Assembly (NCBI RefSeq): GCF_000739575.1 | Contig: NZ_BBJO01000002.1 | Location: 62,001 to 126,000 of the forward strand | Origin: Halobellus rufus | GTDB taxonomy: Archaea > Halobacteriota > Halobacteria > Halobacteriales > Haloferacaceae | DNA: 64,000 bases | Reading direction: 5' to 3' | Notes under the pieces: model-generated | Seen by the model: the letters and a program-made list of their open reading frames with translations, nothing else | What the model was told of the DNA's origin: nothing | The model's database searches: none | In this document: piece after piece, positions 47,704 through 56,662 of the stretch | Layout of the letters: every line of letters begins with the position of its first letter | Position numbering within the stretch: position 1 is the first letter of the stretch | Position numbers and translations under genes: made by a program

Positions 47704-48237
47704 ATGGTCAGTCGCGGATCGATCGAGTCGACGACGAGCCTCCTCCGTCTCGCGGTTGCGGCGGTGGTCTGCGTTTTGCTCGGGTGGCAGGCATCGTTTT
47801 CGGCGATCCCGCTTTTCGCGCCATATCTCCTGTACGAAGCGGTCGCCTTCGGGTGGCCGCGACTGTCGCGCAGCGGCCGATACGCCGCCGCGTCTGTCGC
47901 CGTCGTGACGCTCGCCGCCGTGGCAGTCGCGTTCCGCGAGGCGCTGTTGATCGGCGTTGGACTGGCCGTGGGCTTCGTCGTGGTCTTGGAGGCCGCTCCG
48001 ATCGAACGAACGCTTCGAGCGCTGTTGACTTCCGATTCGGAGGATTCGACCGCGGACAGCCGATTCGGGTCTCCGACTCGTGACCGACGAACGAGGCAGT
48101 TCGCGATCGACGCCGCCGGCGCTTCGCGGGACGTCGAGGGGCGTAGCTGTCCCGACTGTGGTGCCGATTTCGACCGGTTGCTCGTCGGAGCCCGTTGCCC
48201 GAACTGCGGGACCGCTGCCGTCGGGAGCGATTCGTGA
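47704..48237 (+). CDS. membrane protein with C-terminal zinc ribbon
   Basis: A 177-residue protein with three or four hydrophobic segments (about residues 13-45, 55-80 and 80-100), a polar linker, and a C-terminal zinc ribbon (CPDCGADF and CPNCGTA). It is probably an inner-face zinc-ribbon membrane protein of unknown role. Followed by 160 bases that contain a TATA-like TTTATTTA near 48270 and a 27-codon GTG frame at 48301, which I do not call as a gene. Confidence 0.65.
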   Translation: MVSRGSIESTTSLLRLAVAAVVCVLLGWQASFSAIPLFAPYLLYEAVAFGWPRLSRSGRYAAASVAVVTLAAVAVAFREALLIGVGLAVGFVVVLEAAPIERTLRALLTSDSEDSTADSRFGSPTRDRRTRQFAIDAAGASRDVEGRSCPDCGADFDRLLVGARCPNCGTAAVGSDS

Positions 48238-48397
48238 CCGCGCGGGGTGACCCCTCTCCCAGCAAACATTTATTTATCGAAATCCGCTACTTCCGAGCGG
48301 GTGATCCACGATGAAGGGTCCTTAACGCAGCCGAACGAACCACCATCGGCCAGTGTTACGGTCGTTCTTACAGTGTCGAACTGAGATTCCTTGACAC

Positions 48398-51145
48398 TCA
48401 CCGGTCGATCGACCGAGTCAGCGTGAACACGAAGAGAGCGATGAGGAACGCGCCCAAGAACCCCTCCAGCGGCGCGAGCAGTCGAATGCTGGGGTCGGTG
48501 ACCGGCGTTGCTCCTCCGAGCAGCAGCGTCACGAACGACTCGGTGCTCAAGATCAGGTAGCCGATCGGACTGTCGTACGGCTGTTCGGGAAGCAGCAGCG
48601 CGAACACCAGACTGAACACCCCGATGATCCCGAGTGACCACATAACCACGTACCCCGGCCGTTCACCGTAGCCCGACGCGACCGACAGCGTCACGTTGCC
48701 GAACCACCGTCTGAGAAGCCCCGCCTTGTTCCGTATCCCGACCGCCAGGAACTGGTCTCCGTATTTTCGGCGTCGGTACCGCAGTTCTTTGATGAAGAAC
48801 TCCGCTGCCGCTTTCGTCGCTCCCACCTGCTTCGCCCCGTTTTTGGCTTTCAGATACGTGTTTTCGACGTCCGCAGGCGAGAGAGCCTCGAACGCGTCGT
48901 CGTTCACGCAGTTGTGGATTGTCCAGTTCGTCGCGGAGAAGAGGCTGTTGTGGTTCCCGAAGTCGAACCCGTCGAACGACGTGTTCTTGAACCGGAAATA
49001 CTGGAGCGTGTCCGCCCCGTCGACGGCTTCGAGCGTCACTTCGCCGAGTTCGGCGTCCTCCAGATCGTAGAGGAACCACCCCTCGTTCGGATGAGCCAGA
49101 TAGCCGCTCTGTACGACGCTCTCGGACAGATCGACCGTCAGATTCTCCCGAGAGTGACTGCCACCCGCGACGATCAGTTCGCCGAAGCTCGCCTCCCGCA
49201 GCGAGAGCGTCGAGTGCAACGTCGTCTCGGCGAACGTGACCGTCTCGCGGGCGATCGCGCCGTCGAAGTTGAACCGCCCGCCGAACTGGCCCCCGCGAAA
49301 CGTGACGTCGTCCGAGAACACGGTCTGAGTGAAATGTGCGTCGCCGCCGACAGCGATCTCGTCGAAGTACCCCGCGTTCTGGACGACGTCGTTGAAGTGC
49401 AACTCGTCTCTCACCTCCGTGTATTTCAGGTAGGTGTTGCCCTCGATCGTCGAGCGCTCGTACTGAACCAACCCGTCGACTTCGACGCGGGAGAAGCCGA
49501 GCGTGCCCCTGACCTCGACGTCTTCGAACCAGGCGTTTCCGTCGACGACCGCCCCGGAGAAGTTGGCGTCCTTCTCGAACACGCTCCGCCGGCAGTAGAC
49601 GTCGCCGTCGAAACGCGAGGTGAGAAACGAGGCGTTCTGCTCGAACTTCGAGTCCGAAAACGTCGTCTCGCCACCGAAATAGACCGGTTGCAGTTCCGCG
49701 TGGCCGAGGAACTGCGTCTCCGAGAAGTCCGCGCCGCGGGCGAAGATGGTGTCGCTGAAGTCGGCTTCGTCCTCGAAGGTGGCCCCAGCGAACTGAGCGC
49801 GGGCACCGCCGACCCCGCTCTGACGGAACAGCAACCGCGACTCGAACGTCGTCGCGTCGAAGTCGACCCCTTCGCCGATCACCGTCCGAACGACCCAGCA
49901 GTTGTTGTGAAACCGCGACCGCTCGAACTGCGCCCGCCCGGCGACGTCGACGCGGGAGAACCCCATCGCGCCGCCGACGGAGAGGTCCTCGAACAGGCCG
50001 TGTCCGCCGATTTCTGCCCCCGACAGATCGAAATCAGCCTCGAAATCCGCCCGTTGGAACTCCAGGTTGTCCTCGAAGACGGACTCGAGAAACATCGCAT
50101 CGCGCTCGAAAAGCGCGTTGGTGAACAGTGCGGGCCCCCCCACGTGAACCGACGAGAAGGAGACGATGCCGCGGAACTGCGTCCGGGAGAAGTCCACCCC
50201 CTCAGCGAACGTTGCCCCCTCGAAATCGATCTCGTCTTCGAACGTCACGCCGGGAAAACAGCCCTGGTCACCGGTGACAACGGTCTTCGAGAACATCACG
50301 CTCGAATCGAAGCGGGCACCGTCGAGGTGGATGCCGTCGCCGATCTCAGCGCGCACCAGCCAGCAGTTCCCTCCGAACCGCGCGCGTTCGAGTTGGAGTT
50401 GTCCATCGATGCGGGTTCGCGACAGACTCGTGGTCCCGTCGACGACGAGGTCTTCGAGCCAAACGTTCTGTGTCACCGCTGCGCCCGAAAAGTCGAGGTC
50501 GCCGTCGAACCTCGCGTGGTGGCCGGAGATCTCCCCGTTGAACTCCGTCGAGATGAACGAGGTGTCCGCCTCGAACCCCGCCGTCGTGAACGTTACGTCT
50601 CCGTCGATCACGGCCTCGTCGAACCGCACGTGATCGCCGAACTGACCGTTCGAGAGGTCGACGGCCCCCCGAAATTGCGCCCCCGTCGCGATCATCTCGT
50701 CTTCGATCGTGACGTCGTGGCCTGCGAGGCTACCTTCGACGACGGTCGCGTCCAGAGAGACGGCCTGTCTGAGGGTCGCATTCGCGACGTCGACGTCCCC
50801 GTGGACCCGCAAACACCGAAAGTCGATAGGGTGGTTGTGATCGAGGTCGATCGACGCGCTGCCCAGGTCGATCCCGGTCAATCGGGCGCCGAAAAAGCGT
50901 GGCGTGTACTCCACGATCGGTGAATCGCTGGCGAAGATAGCCTCGATCAGCGCCTCCCGTTCGGCGTCTGGATCCGTCTCCGCCGGTGAGAGATGAAAGT
51001 GACAGCGATCGTATCCCGCCGCGGCGTCGTGATGACAGGACCACTCGTCCGGAACGTCCGGTGGGACTTCCTCGAGGCCGTGATCAGATTTCCACTCCGA
51101 GGATCGAAAAACGTAGGAACACGTTCCGTCTGAATCGGCGGCCAT
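48398..51145 (-). CDS. pentapeptide-repeat protein with C-terminal membrane domain
   Basis: A 915-residue protein. The N-terminus carries a Cys/His cluster (DGTCSYVF, CHHDAAAGYDRCHFHL) typical of haloarchaeal pentapeptide proteins. Residues about 90-760 are pentapeptide-like repeats of A(D/N)LxF and related type (DFSRTQFRG, ANFSGAVV, ATFEDEADFSDTIF and many more) that should fold as a right-handed quadrilateral beta-helix. The C-terminus (about 825-915) has two or three transmembrane segments with TESFVTLLLGG, reminiscent of the pore loop of Ion_trans_2 channels. I chose the ATG at 51145 because the Cys/His motif sits at the start in relatives; an in-frame ATG at 51235 would add 30 residues. 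Function unknown. Confidence 0.75.
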   Translation of the reverse strand: MAADSDGTCSYVFRSSEWKSDHGLEEVPPDVPDEWSCHHDAAAGYDRCHFHLSPAETDPDAEREALIEAIFASDSPIVEYTPRFFGARLTGIDLGSASIDLDHNHPIDFRCLRVHGDVDVANATLRQAVSLDATVVEGSLAGHDVTIEDEMIATGAQFRGAVDLSNGQFGDHVRFDEAVIDGDVTFTTAGFEADTSFISTEFNGEISGHHARFDGDLDFSGAAVTQNVWLEDLVVDGTTSLSRTRIDGQLQLERARFGGNCWLVRAEIGDGIHLDGARFDSSVMFSKTVVTGDQGCFPGVTFEDEIDFEGATFAEGVDFSRTQFRGIVSFSSVHVGGPALFTNALFERDAMFLESVFEDNLEFQRADFEADFDLSGAEIGGHGLFEDLSVGGAMGFSRVDVAGRAQFERSRFHNNCWVVRTVIGEGVDFDATTFESRLLFRQSGVGGARAQFAGATFEDEADFSDTIFARGADFSETQFLGHAELQPVYFGGETTFSDSKFEQNASFLTSRFDGDVYCRRSVFEKDANFSGAVVDGNAWFEDVEVRGTLGFSRVEVDGLVQYERSTIEGNTYLKYTEVRDELHFNDVVQNAGYFDEIAVGGDAHFTQTVFSDDVTFRGGQFGGRFNFDGAIARETVTFAETTLHSTLSLREASFGELIVAGGSHSRENLTVDLSESVVQSGYLAHPNEGWFLYDLEDAELGEVTLEAVDGADTLQYFRFKNTSFDGFDFGNHNSLFSATNWTIHNCVNDDAFEALSPADVENTYLKAKNGAKQVGATKAAAEFFIKELRYRRRKYGDQFLAVGIRNKAGLLRRWFGNVTLSVASGYGERPGYVVMWSLGIIGVFSLVFALLLPEQPYDSPIGYLILSTESFVTLLLGGATPVTDPSIRLLAPLEGFLGAFLIALFVFTLTRSIDR

Positions 51146-51356
51146 CGGTATACCCAAGCCCCAGCGAAAACCTTGAATGTTGGGATCACGACAAGTCGCG
51201 AACCATCCGGACTGATTCAAAGCGTATTCCGACAACTGTCCTTCAACAGGAGCGGTGATTCGGGTTGCTCTGATCGCCGTACTTGACGGAACGTACCTGC
51301 TCAGTTATACTCGATTCACCGTTCGGACTGCCGGGCATTAGCAGGCCTATCGGCAA

Positions 51357-51365
51357 TTTTATTAC
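51357..51365 (+). promoter_or_regulatory. TATA box of the small zinc-finger gene
   Basis: TTTTATTAC centred about 26 bases upstream of the ATG at 51387, which points to a leaderless transcript and argues against the alternative in-frame ATG at 51369. Confidence 0.5.
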
Positions 51366-51386
51366 GTAATGCGAAAACCGTCACGT

Positions 51387-51524
51387 ATGCCGAAATGGTC
51401 GGGTGAGTGCCCCGCGTGCTCGGCCGAATGGCGGCGAACGGAAGACGAGCGAGAGGGGTACATCAAACTCTCAGACTGGACGCTGGAGTGTGAGGAGTGC
51501 GGCACTATCGAGAACGTGAAATGA
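51387..51524 (+). CDS. 45-residue double-CxxC zinc-finger micro-protein
   Basis: MPKWSGECPACSAEW at the start and CEECGTIENVK at the end give two Cys pairs (CPAC at 8-11, CEECG at 36-40) spaced like a zinc ribbon. It belongs to the class of small haloarchaeal CPxCG-type proteins, several of which affect stress or biofilm behaviour; the role here is unknown. It is supported by a TATA box at leaderless spacing and by the ordered Cys pattern. It lies between the pentapeptide gene (divergent) and the M24 peptidase gene. Confidence 0.65.
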   Translation: MPKWSGECPACSAEWRRTEDEREGYIKLSDWTLECEECGTIENVK

Positions 51525-51578
51525 AGGCCGGTCGTTAGCCCACCAATCAGTTCTATGACTTGTAGGTATTAAAACAGG

Positions 51579-52697
51579 ATGGTCCAATTCGATTTCACGC
51601 GTCGGACCCGTGATTGTCAATCAGCGCTCGTAGACGTCGGTGCCGACGCCGCGATCGTCTCTCCCAGCCCGGATATGGAGTACCTCACTGGGTTCACCGA
51701 CGAGCCCGACCGACGGTTGCTGTTTCTCGTCGTGTTGGCCACGGGGGAGTCCGTCTTTATCGTCCCCGAGATGTACCGAGAGCAGATCGCCGACGCGACG
51801 GAGGTCGAGGACGTCCGGACGTGGCCGTGGCGATCGCCGGAGACGGCGATGGACCTCGTCGAGGCCCTTCTGAGCGAGCACGACCTCCGCGACGGGACGC
51901 TCCTGTTGGAGGACCGAATGTGGGCGACGTTCGTCGGGCAGTTCCACGCGTACTTCCCAGATGCGACGTTCGGGCTCGCGAGTGACGTCCTCGAGGACCT
52001 ACGTATCCGCAAAACGGACGAGGAACTACGCGCCCTCGAGGAGGCGGGGTCCCTCTCGGACGAAGTCGCCGAAGAGATTCGTGGACTCGGCGCTGACGTC
52101 GTCGGGATGACCGAACGGGAACTCGCGTTCGAGATCAAAACGCGACTCCGGGACCACGGATCGACGGGCGTCGCGTTCGAGCCGATGGTCGGAGCCGGTC
52201 CGAACAGCGCGAAACCGCACCACCGACACAGCGACCGAGTGATACGGGAAGGCGACCCCGTTATGATGGATTTCGGGGGTATCGTGGACGGCTACTTGGG
52301 AGATCAAACGCGAACGCTCGTGTTCGGCGGCGAGCCCCCGGCGGAGTTCGAGGACGTCCACGAAACCGTCCTCGAAGCTCACGAACGCGGGGTCGACGCC
52401 GTTGCACCCAGGGTCACCGCAGAGACGGTCGACGAGGCCGCCAGGGAAGTCATCGAAGCGGCCGGGTACGGCGATGCGTACTACCACCGGACGGGGCACG
52501 GAGTCGGCCTCGAACTGCACGAACCCCCGTTCCTCAAGCCGAACAACGACCGGGAACTCGAACCCGGGATGGTCTGCAGCGTCGAACCGGGCGTGTACCT
52601 CGCCGGGCGGTTCGGGGTCCGCATCGAGGACCTCGTCGTCGTCACCGAATCCGGGTGTGAACGGATAAACGACACGCCGAGGACGTGGGAGCCGTAG
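51579..52697 (+). CDS. M24 family Xaa-Pro peptidase
   Basis: A 372-residue aminopeptidase P or prolidase-type metallopeptidase. The N-terminal creatinase-like domain (1-135) is followed by the pita-bread catalytic domain. Metal ligands are visible: MMDFGGIVDGYLGDQTRT (two Asp), YHRTGHGVGLELHEPP (His), MVCSVEPGVY (Glu) and GVRIEDLVVVTE (Glu). The length is normal. Cytosolic; it removes or splits proline-containing peptides. A palindrome (CGGCCGTTCGGCCG) just past the stop could act as a terminator. Confidence 0.9.
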   Translation: MVQFDFTRRTRDCQSALVDVGADAAIVSPSPDMEYLTGFTDEPDRRLLFLVVLATGESVFIVPEMYREQIADATEVEDVRTWPWRSPETAMDLVEALLSEHDLRDGTLLLEDRMWATFVGQFHAYFPDATFGLASDVLEDLRIRKTDEELRALEEAGSLSDEVAEEIRGLGADVVGMTERELAFEIKTRLRDHGSTGVAFEPMVGAGPNSAKPHHRHSDRVIREGDPVMMDFGGIVDGYLGDQTRTLVFGGEPPAEFEDVHETVLEAHERGVDAVAPRVTAETVDEAAREVIEAAGYGDAYYHRTGHGVGLELHEPPFLKPNNDRELEPGMVCSVEPGVYLAGRFGVRIEDLVVVTESGCERINDTPRTWEP

Positions 52698-53163
52698 CGC
52701 GGCCGTTCGGCCGCAGTGGCTCGGTTGAGATCCTCACCATCCGACGATGCATCCGCTCATCGTGGACCATCTCCGAGCGGAGTGGCCCCGAGTCGTCGCT
52801 CGGAGTTCGACGCCGGCGGGGGTCTCTCACCGTCGTCGGGACGAGTCGTTGCCGCTCACAATCACCACCGCCCGAAGGTAGATCTAAACAGAGGTTCACT
52901 CGATTTATCACATTCACTTTTCGGGTGAAATCCGGGGTTGATCCGCAGTGAGCGCGACTGTTCATCCGGGAGAGTGCCTCTGACAGTACGGGGGTAGCAA
53001 ATCCCTCGTCACAGATCTCCCTTGGGCGGAATATACTCTCAGTACAGTTAACGACACTTCGAGCCGTTGCTCTCGTGGGTCCCGAATTTCCGTCCTCGGA
53101 CGTTGTCCTCACCCACGTATACAGGACGCGTCCTTTGGATGGATACAGCCGCACGCGATACAC
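52698..53163. other. gene-free left edge of accessory region
   Basis: 466 bases without a supported gene. The first 20 bases are a GC palindrome. After about 52880 the composition becomes more AT-rich and stop-rich in all frames. The last part may be the decayed upstream portion of the IS5-type transposase that follows. Confidence 0.45.
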
Positions 53164-53583
53164 GTGACGATCAAAGCGACCGCTCCCGTCGCTCCAGTAT
53201 CTCAAGCTATCCTTGACGTTCACTGTACCACCGAGAAAACGCACGACACACTGCTCGGCTGGCAGGTCGCCTCCCGCAACGCAGGCTACCTGGCTAGCCT
53301 CGCCGCCGACAAAGGCTACGATTGGATAGATTTACGCGAGAAATTACCTGAAGAGGACGTGAGACCGCTGATTACGTATCGCATCTTCAGGTCCATCGAC
53401 CACGCGCATAACGCGCGGGTCGATGGGCCTCATACCGCCAACGATCGATGTGTGAGACCGTTCTCTCGTCGATTAAGCGCACGCACGGCGACGCCGCGCG
53501 TGCGCGAACCTGGTTACCTCGAATTCCGTGAACTCGTCGTGAACTGTGTCGTTCACAACATCCGGCAAGCGGTGAAACCGTGA
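53164..53583 (+). pseudogene. IS5-family transposase remnant (C-terminal part)
   Basis: About 139 residues of a DDE transposase: AILDVHCTTEKTHDTLLGWQV, LAADKGYDWIDLREKL (second Asp) and LITYRIFRSIDHAHNARVDGP. Near 53431 one base is missing; restoring a G gives RYRQRSMCETVLSSIKRTHGDAARARTW, which holds the catalytic Glu. Near 53512 an extra T returns the frame to EFRELVVNCVVHNIRQAVKP. The N-terminal third and the first Asp are absent, so the element is dead whatever the status of the indels. No terminal inverted repeats were identified. Confidence 0.75.
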
Positions 53584-53881
53584 AACCAAGCGCAGTATGG
53601 CGATTCTTCTGAGCTGACCAAAGTAGAATTCTGATGCCTTTGCCAATCGCCCGCCTCAGCGAATCTACCGAGTAGATAGACTTGGAGTATGTGGAGCGAG
53701 AGCGGACACCCCACAAGGTTATAGAAAAGCGTTCGCCACTGCTTGGCGCATATATAATTTATAGATATAATATAATAATATGATAACTTGGGAGGATAGC
53801 GAAGGCAGATCGCGGTTCAAAACTGAATCCGGAAAGCCGACTTGATTCTGTTTTCCACGTATACTATTCCGGTTGTAGGAG
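53584..53881. other. AT-rich gene-free stretch
   Basis: About 300 bases with a long A/T block near 53745-53785 made of TATA-type repeats, unlike the rest of the window. No gene, no CRISPR repeat and no convincing origin repeats are visible. It is probably debris between two insertion-element remnants. Confidence 0.45.
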
Positions 53882-54076
53882 AATTTTATCACCGAGTTCA
53901 TCGAGAAATATGACGTCTTAGGCGCTGTAATTTTTGTTAATGATGCAGACGATCTGATTGGCTGGTTCCGATAAGAACATCTCAGCTACCGCGTGCACCA
54001 GTACGAATTCAGAAACTCAGTAGAATATCTAATTTATAAGATATTTTATATTTATATCGATTCTAAAACTATTTGA
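53882..54076 (+). pseudogene. IS6-family transposase remnant, copy 1
   Basis: Reads FITEFIEKYDVLGAVIFVNDADDLIGWFR, an in-frame stop, then EHLSYRVHQYEFRNSVEYLI. This matches the C-terminal part of haloarchaeal IS6-type transposases (helical linker to the third catalytic residue, GNRNSVER) but with substitutions and an internal stop. AT-rich codons after that point have no similarity. Not functional. Confidence 0.5.
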
Positions 54077-54114
54077 CTAACAAAGCCCGGCGGTGTTTAG
54101 ATAAGGATTGAAAG

Positions 54115-54284
54115 GTGAGTCGCAAACACAACGTCGATTTCAAATACGAACGACATAGAAATCGGAACAGTGTCGAACGTGTCTTTCGTAGGGTAAAACG
54201 CAGAACTATCACCTTTCAAACTATTTCAGCAACGCCAAAGCAGAAACTGCCGGCGAGTGGTTGAGATCGTTCGCTTTCGCATAG
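54115..54284 (+). pseudogene. IS6-family transposase remnant, copy 2
   Basis: Reads VSRKHNVDFKYERHRNRNSVERVFRRVKRRT, then shifts frame and continues YFSNAKAETAGEWLRSFAFA to a stop. This is the end of an IS6-type DDE transposase, including the catalytic Glu in SVER. It overlaps in content with the remnant just upstream, so two independently inserted copies, or one copy with an internal duplication, have decayed here. Confidence 0.6.
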
Positions 54285-54352
54285 AATCAGCTTTATTTTG
54301 AACACCATCGGCACCTCAACGGCGATAGCGGTTGTATCGGATTATCTTTTCT

Positions 54353-54487
54353 GGAGGCGATCGACTCGACCGGATCGCCAGACTCGTCGAGTACTTCGCC
54401 GATTACGCGGACTACCACGTCGTGGCACTGCTGCCCGAGGACGCCCAAGCGCTCGACGACGACTTTACCCACGTCACCCACATTTGA
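54353..54487 (+). pseudogene. C-terminal fragment of an SMC/ATPase-like protein
   Basis: A short frame reads GGDRLDRIARLVEYFADYADYHVVALLPEDAQALDDDFTHVTHI and stops. The pattern fits the very end (Walker B/D-loop onward) of archaeal SMC-related ATPases encoded on haloarchaeal plasmids and chromosomes. The upstream ATPase body is missing. Assignment is from memory of the family and is tentative. Confidence 0.4.
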
Positions 54488-54542
54488 TCCATCGTCTGCC
54501 CGGCTCGTTGCCGGTTGCACCGGTCGGTTCCTCGTCGCCCGG

Positions 54543-55724
54543 TCAGATAATATCGAGTTCTCGACCAACCTCCTCGTAGACTCGTAAGGCCTCATTGAGG
54601 TCTGCTTCGGTGAGCCCGACGTTTATTTGATTACGGATCCGCGCCTCCCCGCGTGGAACCATCGGGTAGACGATCGAGAGGGCGAAAACGCCCTTCTCAA
54701 ACAGTCGCTCGGCGAACTCCTTGGCTGTCTTGCTGTCTCCGATCATCACTGGAATTATCGGTGTTTCACTCGCTCCCGTATCGAATCCCAGATCCTCCAG
54801 TTCGGACAGGAAGTACTCGCGCTTGCTCCACAGGTCCTGGACGCGTTCGGGTTCTTCGTCGATGATCTCGAGAGCGCGCTTGTTTGCAGCGGCGACGGCG
54901 GGGGGATAGCCAGCGCTCAGCAACCACGTCCTCGACGTGTTGTACGCGAAATCCACGACGCGTTGATCGCCAGCGAGCATTCCGCCGAACCCGCCACAGG
55001 CCTTCGAGAAACTACCCATCTGAAAGTCGATCTCTTCTTCGAGACCGAACTCGCCTGTGATGCCGTGGCCATCGCCCAGAACCCCTTCACCGTGACAGTC
55101 GTCGACGTACGTCATCGCCTGATACTCCTCGGCGAGGCGGTGAATCTCGTCGAGTTTTGCCACGTCGCCGTCCATCGAGAAGACCCCGTCGGTCACCACG
55201 ACAATTCGATTGTAATCACTGCGCGCCGACCGTAGAACCCGTTCGAGGTCGGACATATCTGAATGTTCGTACACGAGAGAATCAGCAGGGGAAAGTCGGA
55301 TTCCGTCGATGATGCTTCCGTGATTGTATTCGTCGGAGACGTACACGTCGCCGTCGTCTAACAACTGCGGGAGCAGGCCAGCGTTCACCGAGAACCCGGT
55401 TTGATAAGACAATCCACACTCCGTTCCTTTGAATTCAGCGATAGCCGTGTGGAGTTCGTCCTGGAGTTCGGTGTACCCTGCGATCGACCAGTCGGATCCC
55501 GCACCGACGCCGAATCTCTCGATCGCGTCCACGGCCGCCTCCCGGAGACGGGCATCATTCGCCAGATCGAGGTAGTTGTTCGAGGCGAGCATAATGACCT
55601 CTCGCCCCTCGACTATCGGCCTCGCTTGGGATGCCGTCTCTAGTTGTTTGAGCGGCCACGTTTCTCCCCGTTCGTTCATCTCCTCGTACTTCCTGCGCAG
55701 GTATGCGGTTTTGTTTCGTGCCAT
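54543..55724 (-). CDS. alpha-oxoamine synthase (KBL/BioF-type PLP enzyme)
   Basis: A 393-residue PLP enzyme of fold type I that condenses an amino acid with an acyl-CoA: 2-amino-3-ketobutyrate CoA ligase or 8-amino-7-oxononanoate synthase. Motifs: MLASNNYLDLAND, GAGSDWSIAGYTELQDELH, DEYNHGSIIDGIRLS, DGVFSMDGDVAKLDEI, YVDDCHGEGVLG, and the PLP Lys in MGSFSKACGGFGG. The C-terminus is complete. I chose the ATG at 55724; the in-frame ATG at 55811 would add 29 residues unlike the family. Codon use is less GC-biased than the core genes, consistent with its place in the accessory region. Confidence 0.85.
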   Translation of the reverse strand: MARNKTAYLRRKYEEMNERGETWPLKQLETASQARPIVEGREVIMLASNNYLDLANDARLREAAVDAIERFGVGAGSDWSIAGYTELQDELHTAIAEFKGTECGLSYQTGFSVNAGLLPQLLDDGDVYVSDEYNHGSIIDGIRLSPADSLVYEHSDMSDLERVLRSARSDYNRIVVVTDGVFSMDGDVAKLDEIHRLAEEYQAMTYVDDCHGEGVLGDGHGITGEFGLEEEIDFQMGSFSKACGGFGGMLAGDQRVVDFAYNTSRTWLLSAGYPPAVAAANKRALEIIDEEPERVQDLWSKREYFLSELEDLGFDTGASETPIIPVMIGDSKTAKEFAERLFEKGVFALSIVYPMVPRGEARIRNQINVGLTEADLNEALRVYEEVGRELDII

Positions 55725-56110
55725 TAGTTTATTGGTAGTGTTTGTTTCGGTTGTGTTGCTGATATGGGTTCCTCGGCCCTCGATCACGGGAAGGGAAACA
55801 GAGGTTGACACACAGACCGATATTTCGCCACCGACCGATCACCAACACCCGGTGAATCCGTTCGGTGCCCTGCTCGAGGAGTACTCATTCGGCCCCCCGC
55901 TGGAGGTTCTGAACCATCTCGTCGACGACCGATACCGAGATACCGCTGGTGGGGCCGTGAGCGGAAGTGGAGCCGTTCGGCGAAATCGCGCTCCAGCGGC
56001 GTTCGATCCGGCGCTCGCGAGTGAACGCGCGATGAACGAATGCTGAGCGAATCGCCCGCTGCCCAACATATTGGTCAAACGCTCATCCCGATAGCGACCG
56101 ACGCTCGAAT
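55725..56110. other. gene-free stretch upstream of the oxoamine synthase
   Basis: 386 bases. Leftward promoter elements for the synthase (a CATATC near 55765-55770) are plausible. A rightward frame through 56046 contains FGALLEEYSFGPPLEVLNHLVDDRYRD, which looks coding but has no start and no relative I recognise; it may be a remnant. Confidence 0.4.
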
Positions 56111-56578
56111 ATGGCGATCAGAGACGGACTTCCGGAGGAACTGCCGACGATCGACGACAGCCTGACGAGGGCGTTTCTCGTCTTCACCGCCGTTCCGACG
56201 GTGCTCGGTGCGGCGCATCACGTCGATCACGTCATCCGCGGGAACCACGTCGGCTGGCCGATCACGCCGGAGGTGAACCCCTTCACGTACAGCCTCGCGA
56301 TCTACCCGCTGCTCGCGATCGGGCTCTCTCTGACGCTGACGAACCGCGTGGGCGCGAGGTTCTGGGCCGGGTTCTTCGCGTTCAGTACCGGGATGCTCGC
56401 GTACTTCCACGTCAGCCCGTGGGCCGTCGAGCCGCCGCGGGACGTGATCCTCCCCTACGCCGATCCGGTGCTGGGGTATCTCGCCTTCGGGGTCCTCCTC
56501 GCGCTCATCGCCTCGGTCGCCGCCGGATCTGTCTACGGGGCCGTGCTGTGGTACCGACACGACTCCCGACAGTCTTAG
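56111..56578 (+). CDS. four-helix membrane protein
   Basis: A 155-residue hydrophobic protein with transmembrane segments at about 20-40, 58-78, 82-102 and 120-145. Conserved-looking polar residues sit at the ends (AAHHVDHVIRGNHVGWP, FHVSPWAV). The family is known in haloarchaea only as hypothetical. The following 64 bases contain a TTTTT run that may end the transcript. Confidence 0.7.
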   Translation: MAIRDGLPEELPTIDDSLTRAFLVFTAVPTVLGAAHHVDHVIRGNHVGWPITPEVNPFTYSLAIYPLLAIGLSLTLTNRVGARFWAGFFAFSTGMLAYFHVSPWAVEPPRDVILPYADPVLGYLAFGVLLALIASVAAGSVYGAVLWYRHDSRQS

Positions 56579-56662
56579 TCGTAGAGGGCCCTGAATCCGG
56601 GGACTCACCGACCGGACGTTTTTGATCGACCGGTTCGATCCGTGGCGTATGATGGCGCTTCA

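Noticed and set aside
48301..48384. A 27-codon GTG frame downstream of a TATA-like box between convergent genes
   Set aside because: Spacing from the TATA-like sequence is plausible, but there is no motif and no way to show conservation from one sequence.
53740..53790. AT-rich repeated block as a CRISPR leader or replication origin
   Set aside because: No regularly spaced repeats and no ORB-type motifs; the neighbouring orc gene is a fragment 6 kb away.
55812..56046. A coding-looking frame with GALLEEYSFGPPLEVLNHLVDD
   Set aside because: No start codon in a sensible position and no family match; kept only as a possible remnant in the gap description.
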